Below are positions 61,908 through 64,000 of a stretch of DNA of 64,000 bases, piece by piece. Both the position numbers and the translations under genes were made by a program. The notes under the pieces were generated by a model. The model saw nothing but the letters and a program-made list of their open reading frames with translations, had not been told where the DNA came from and searched no databases. Position 1 is the stretch's first letter; each line of letters starts with the position of its first letter. The stretch spans positions 906,402 to 970,401 of the forward strand of contig NZ_LDAS01000001.1 in assembly GCF_001020565.1 (NCBI RefSeq), read 5' to 3'. Origin of the DNA: Maribacter thermophilus. GTDB lineage: Bacteria > Bacteroidota > Bacteroidia > Flavobacteriales > Flavobacteriaceae.

Positions 61908-62557
61908 TCTGGTAACGCTTTAAAATTTAGGTCTTTGACCTCTTTTCTAACTTTTCTCATAAAATCTTCGCCTGGGTCCGTTTTTTTTGTTCGGTAGCCT
62001 TTATCTTTTTCGAGCCATAACGGATGACCTTCGAACAGGGTATATTCGTAATGACCTATCAGATAATCGATATCATACTTTTCTGCAAGGTAGCGTACCA
62101 ACCATATATTCGATTTTAATTGGGCCTTAGTCAAAGGTTGGCCTGTATCACCACCCACGTTTTCAACCCCAATGGCACAATGGTTTAGGCCGATTACATG
62201 TCTTGCCATGGTAGTTTCGGGCATTAATCTATAAATGGTACCATCTCTATCTACCATAAATTGCGATGAAACATTTAAGCCGCTTACATTTTTGATATCG
62301 GGGCGCCAATTTGGTAAAGAGGGATTGTTGAAGGCTTCAAAAGACTTTTCAAGGGTTGGTATTACCGTCCAATGCAGCACAATCATTTTTGGTTCTATTT
62401 CTGGAGTGTCCTTCTCTAATCCATATCTTTTAGAGAGGTATTCCAACGTCAATATTTTCCTTTCTTCGTTGAAGACAATGGGTTTGTCCACAATGTTATT
62501 GGTAGTCTTGCAAGCCGTAAGTAATAATATCAGGGTAACGGAAATAGATATTCTCAT
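61904..62557 (-). CDS. N-acetylmuramoyl-L-alanine amidase (Ami_2 type) lipoprotein
   Basis: A 217-residue lipoprotein (lipobox LTAC near residue 15). The Amidase_2 fold has zinc ligands at His in IVLHWTVIPTL and at His/Asp in the C-terminal TKKTDPGEDF region. The catalytic segment is NHCAIGVENVGG, and LIGHYEYTLFEGH is the characteristic C-terminal motif. It would cut the bond between MurNAc and L-Ala of peptidoglycan. It overlaps the M14 gene by 4 bp and the upstream 3D-domain gene by 4 bp, so it is the middle gene of a three-gene operon. Confidence 0.92.
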   Translation of the reverse strand: MRISISVTLILLLTACKTTNNIVDKPIVFNEERKILTLEYLSKRYGLEKDTPEIEPKMIVLHWTVIPTLEKSFEAFNNPSLPNWRPDIKNVSGLNVSSQFMVDRDGTIYRLMPETTMARHVIGLNHCAIGVENVGGDTGQPLTKAQLKSNIWLVRYLAEKYDIDYLIGHYEYTLFEGHPLWLEKDKGYRTKKTDPGEDFMRKVRKEVKDLNFKALPE

Positions 62558-62988
62558 TGATCGTTCTTATTTATTGAATCCTTTTTTTTAACTGCATATT
62601 GGATCTGAATTTTTCTTCTGCCCCATTCTTTGGCTTTCTTTATATCCTCGCCCATGTATATATCAATACGGTTTCTCCATCTAGGGTGCATTTTGTCCTT
62701 CACTAAATATACCCCTTCAAAAGTATCAATTTTAACCATGGTATTGTGTTTAAGTCCTTTCCTAATTAAATCTCTGGAAACAGCGATCCACTTCATGCCC
62801 GGTTTAATGGAATCTCCCCAAGCGGTAATAGTAGGGTGTTCATGTGAAGTTTGGCCGGGAACGGAATTATATGCCGTGGCCGTAACCTGTATGGGAATCC
62901 AATCATAAGTGGGTTCCATTGGCTGGTTTTCTCGGCAACCGAAAAAAAATAACCCAAAAACCAACAAGTTTCTTAACATAGTGTACAA
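62554..62988 (-). CDS. 3D-domain lipoprotein
   Basis: A 144-residue lipoprotein (lipobox FFGC near residue 18). The 3D domain runs from about 35 to 125 with VTATAYNSVPGQTS, ITAWGDSIKPGMKWIAVSRD and the aspartates of the active region in VKDKMHPRWRNRIDIYMG. 3D domains occur in MltA-like lytic transglycosylases and in proteins acting on murein. It overlaps the amidase gene by 4 bp (ATGA) and starts the operon 3D - amidase - M14. Two adjacent starts (residue 1 or 4) are possible. Confidence 0.88.
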   Translation of the reverse strand: MYTMLRNLLVFGLFFFGCRENQPMEPTYDWIPIQVTATAYNSVPGQTSHEHPTITAWGDSIKPGMKWIAVSRDLIRKGLKHNTMVKIDTFEGVYLVKDKMHPRWRNRIDIYMGEDIKKAKEWGRRKIQIQYAVKKKDSINKNDQ

Positions 62989-63141
62989 TTAGAGTATTAA
63001 TATAAGTAATATCAAAATTATCTCTTCATTTGTTTTCTATACCAGGTTGCACAAGAAGTATAGTTCTTGGTTTTATAGGCAAAATAAATTAAGGAATCTT
63101 TCTTTTTTAATAAATTTACGTCAATACAAAAATCCTCTACA

Positions 63142-64000
63142 TTGAAAAAAATAAAATGGCTATTGGGATTCCTTCTAATAGGAATTCTTGTTTTCGCATA
63201 TCTAAACTACCCTAAACTTAATTTAATATCTGGTTACGCATCCAAAAATATGGCCTCTAGTGTGTACATAGCACATAGAGATGCCCATGAGGTTGAGAAA
63301 GTGGACCACGATATGCCTTTGATCAAACTGGCAGGATCCAAGGTGGAACCCAGCGACCAATCTGCTACCGCGAGTGTTTTTGGTTTAATGAAACGAAAAG
63401 CGGTATATAAGGAAGGTGTTGGAGCCGTTTTGACCAATAGCGAGTATAAGAAGCATAATTTTGATTTAGTACCCCACCGATCAAAAAGAATAGACACCTT
63501 GCCTTTTCCATATGGCAACAATGGAATTATGGATACTATTTTAACAGATGTTGATTATGATAAATTGGAGCATGTGCTCAACGAGGCTATGGCAGATTCG
63601 CTTCAAAGAACACGTAGTCTGTTGGTAGTTTACAAAGATCAAATTGTTGGTGAAAAATATATAGACGGGTTTTCTAAAGACACCCCTATTCTTGGTTGGT
63701 CCATGACTAAAAGTATTTTGGCAACCTGTTACGGCATTCTTGAACACCAAGGCAAAATAAATATGGATTACCTTCCTTTTAAAGGAGAAGTTTCGGATAA
63801 AGACCCAAAAATGAATATCACTTTAAACCATTTGTTGCGTATGCAGAGTGGTTTGGCTTGGGAAGAAGATTATTTTAAGATCTCGGATGTTACCCAAATG
63901 TTATTTTTAGACTCAGATATGACCAAGGCACAAGCTGATAATGAGGTCATAGCAGCCCCTACCGAAATTTGGAACTATTCATCGGGTACCAGTAATCTGC
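63142..64000 (+). CDS. Serine hydrolase / beta-lactamase-fold protein, 3' part cut by window edge
   Basis: The frame opens at a TTG (63142-63144) that gives a signal anchor (KKIKWLLGFLLIGILVFAYL) and runs to the window end, 286 codons so far. The beta-lactamase-fold active site is SxxK in LGWSMTKSIL (Ser187, Lys190). The second motif is Tyr-Ser-Ser in WNYSSGTSNL near the window edge, the Y-x-S/N element. It resembles 6-aminohexanoate-dimer-hydrolase-like or class C-related serine hydrolases. There is no ATG in frame upstream. The C-terminal motif (H/K-x-G) is beyond the window. Confidence 0.88.
   Translation, partial: MKKIKWLLGFLLIGILVFAYLNYPKLNLISGYASKNMASSVYIAHRDAHEVEKVDHDMPLIKLAGSKVEPSDQSATASVFGLMKRKAVYKEGVGAVLTNSEYKKHNFDLVPHRSKRIDTLPFPYGNNGIMDTILTDVDYDKLEHVLNEAMADSLQRTRSLLVVYKDQIVGEKYIDGFSKDTPILGWSMTKSILATCYGILEHQGKINMDYLPFKGEVSDKDPKMNITLNHLLRMQSGLAWEEDYFKISDVTQMLFLDSDMTKAQADNEVIAAPTEIWNYSSGTSNL

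Noticed and set aside
63018-63200. Reverse-strand frame with a protein-like C-terminus (YKTKNYTSCATWYRKQMKR) opposite the start of the serine hydrolase gene
   Set aside because: No ATG, GTG or TTG start in frame after the upstream stop. It overlaps the signal anchor of a convincing forward gene. Could be a gene remnant, but it cannot be supported from this sequence.

Overview
The window looks like chromosomal DNA of a marine-type member of the Flavobacteriaceae (Bacteroidetes). The evidence is AT-rich DNA, TAnnTTTG-type promoter elements, an ECF sigma/FecR/TonB-receptor cascade, LytS/LytTR regulators, the families DUF4494, DUF6090, DUF5916, DUF4876 and DUF6850, and many lipoproteins with SPII cysteines. 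I see no rRNA, tRNA, transposase, integrase, phage gene or CRISPR array. The genus is not determined.

Layout. 1-5.4 kb: small and hypothetical genes plus a TPR histidine kinase/NarL-type regulator pair. 5.7-9.1 kb: an FMN-reductase-like gene, a GyrI-like gene, and a reverse operon YHYH lipoprotein - YwqK-like lipoprotein - SCO. 9.3-20.9 kb: a long forward locus of ECF sigma, FecR, TonB-dependent receptor, DUF4876 lipoprotein, DUF6850 outer-membrane protein, an active/inactive M16 protease pair and a ChaN-like protein. I read this as a sigma-controlled import system with its own protease and a possible haem/iron-binding protein. 21-25.6 kb: DUF6090, CotH plus EF-hand operon, divergent from a LytS/LytTR pair. 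25.8-31.1 kb: DUF4494, a Tat-exported Gfo/Idh protein, an M13 peptidase and a Tat-exported class V aminotransferase. 31.2-37.5 kb: a reverse operon TolC - adaptor - MacB-type ATPase - permease - LytS - LytTR. 37.7-46.2 kb: a BNR-repeat protein, class IV aminotransferase, TIM-barrel epimerase, PQQ-type sugar dehydrogenase and DUF5916. 46.2-51.2 kb: FAD oxidoreductase, helicase, pseudouridine synthase, EamA transporter and cold-shock protein. 51.2-52.1 kb: two tandem, nearly identical 37-residue genes closed by a terminator. 52.1-57.8 kb: a lipoprotein, GntR regulator, sigma factor with membrane partner, and an XdhC/MocA/amidohydrolase operon. 57.9-64 kb: VWA lipoprotein, OmpA lipoprotein, a 55-residue membrane peptide, a peptidoglycan operon (3D - amidase - M14) and a partial serine hydrolase.

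The strongest leads are the sigma/TonB/M16/ChaN locus, the tandem 37-residue gene pair (whose differences are mostly silent), and a 21-bp-spaced direct repeat shared by the YHYH/SCO and EF-hand/CotH promoters beside a LytTR regulator. The locus functions are inferred from families and context; the repeats, hairpins and small ORFs were read directly from the bases.
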